Assembly: GCA_001596135.1 (NCBI GenBank)
Contig: CP014773.1
Location: 4,712,001 to 4,776,000 of the forward strand
Length of the DNA stretch: 64,000 bases
Reading direction: 5' to 3'
From: Mucilaginibacter sp. PAMC 26640
Lineage (GTDB): Bacteria; Bacteroidota; Bacteroidia; Sphingobacteriales; Sphingobacteriaceae
Made by a program: the position numbers and the translations under genes. Below the pieces are notes generated by a model. It made no database searches and was not told the origin of the DNA. It worked only from the letters and a program-made list of their open reading frames with translations. Positions 63,511-64,000 of the stretch are shown here, piece by piece (position 1 is the stretch's first letter; each line of letters opens with the position of its first letter).

Positions 63511-64000
63511 TCACCTTAGGAATGGCCGGGACCTTAATTCTGGTTTCGTCATTCATATTATATTCTATCCGTAACCAAAATAAGCTGTTACGGCAGCGGG
63601 AGCAATTTCAACAAGCTGAATTAGCGCACCAGAAAGAATTGCTCGGCGCAGTGATAGCATCACAGGAGGCTGAGCGGAAACGCATTGGTCAGGATCTGCA
63701 CGATGATGTGGGCACTACCCTATCCGGATTGCGGTTATTGATTGAAATGTTTAAACCCGTAGATGCTGCCGATCAACATTATAAAGATTTTATCAAAGCA
63801 AGTAAGGGTACAATAGATAAGGTGGTTAAGGATGTGAGAAACATATCACACAATCTATCACCGGCAACCTTGAGCTATTACGGCTTAACGGCGGCGATAA
63901 ACGAGCATTGCGGTATCATCAACCAATCGGGCAAATTAAAAATAGGCCTTATTAATGATGCAGAAACGCAAATGGAACATCTGGATATAACCGCCGCGTT
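63477..64000 (+). CDS. Sensor histidine kinase, NarL/DesK type, cut by the window end
   Basis: Begins at ATG 63477, inside the end of the membrane protein gene, and runs open to the edge (174 codons seen). One N-terminal membrane helix (ILITLGMAGTLILVSSFILY, about residues 10-29), a coiled coil (about 33-60), then the HisKA_3 dimerisation/phosphoacceptor segment: ASQEAERKRIGQDLHDDVGT, with His about residue 77, and LSGLRLLIEM, followed by VRNISHNLSPATLSYYGLTA. The ATPase domain lies beyond the window. These kinases usually pair with a LuxR-type regulator downstream. Confidence 0.88.
   Translation, partial: MQVSPDNIYILITLGMAGTLILVSSFILYSIRNQNKLLRQREQFQQAELAHQKELLGAVIASQEAERKRIGQDLHDDVGTTLSGLRLLIEMFKPVDAADQHYKDFIKASKGTIDKVVKDVRNISHNLSPATLSYYGLTAAINEHCGIINQSGKLKIGLINDAETQMEHLDITAA

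Overview
The window looks like a chromosomal piece of a Bacteroidota bacterium of the family Sphingobacteriaceae (Mucilaginibacter or Pedobacter type). The signs are a SusC/SusD pair with a hybrid two-component/AraC regulator, many secreted DUF1080 and FG-GAP proteins, LytTR regulators, few Shine-Dalgarno sequences and a moderate G+C content. The genus is inferred from gene content only. No tRNA, rRNA, CRISPR array or intact insertion sequence was seen.

Layout. 0.1-3.9 kb: a three-subunit molybdenum aldehyde/xanthine oxidoreductase (PaoABC type). 4-9.2 kb: stress and housekeeping genes (YtxH-like protein, DUF892 ferritin-like protein, an S9B dipeptidyl peptidase, a YahK-type alcohol dehydrogenase, a DoxX protein). 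9.4-10.7 kb: an AT-richer island with a frameshifted P63C-domain remnant and an orphan membrane protein. 10.9-17 kb: a mutagenesis cassette (unknown 124-aa protein, ImuA, ImuB, DnaE2) behind an operator-like dyad. 17.4-24.2 kb: a cupin and a hexuronate catabolism block (UxuA divergent from KduI, SDR mannonate oxidoreductase, KdgK, ExuT-type transporter, DUF4350-like secreted protein). 24.3-27 kb: an M16 protease. 27.2-45.3 kb: a glycan-uptake locus in which a hybrid sensor/AraC regulator and a SusC/SusD pair are followed by a giant FG-GAP/ASPIC lipoprotein, two DUF1080 proteins and a secreted propeller/cytochrome c protein.

45.6-52.4 kb holds the most unusual part: a tightly packed, same-strand operon of a 51-aa TatA-like microprotein (found by eye, with a consensus Shine-Dalgarno), a PqqD-like protein, an ATP-grasp ligase, a diaminopimelate-decarboxylase-like PLP enzyme, a fusion of a urea-transporter-type channel with an M23 endopeptidase, a TPR/outer-membrane barrel protein and a secreted TPR protein. 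A LytS/LytTR sensor-regulator pair lies immediately upstream on the same strand. Together these suggest a cytoplasmic pathway that makes or ligates a small amino-acid-derived compound, coupled to an envelope-spanning export or wall-modifying apparatus. Neither substrate nor product can be read from the sequence.

54.8-64 kb: small and accessory genes (DUF985 cupin, fasciclin protein, PAP2 phosphatase, GH78 alpha-L-rhamnosidase with a G10 tract at its 5' end, polysaccharide deacetylase, GNAT), then an unknown 121-aa protein, a multi-pass membrane protein and a NarL-type histidine kinase cut by the window edge. Hairpin terminators separate most convergent units.
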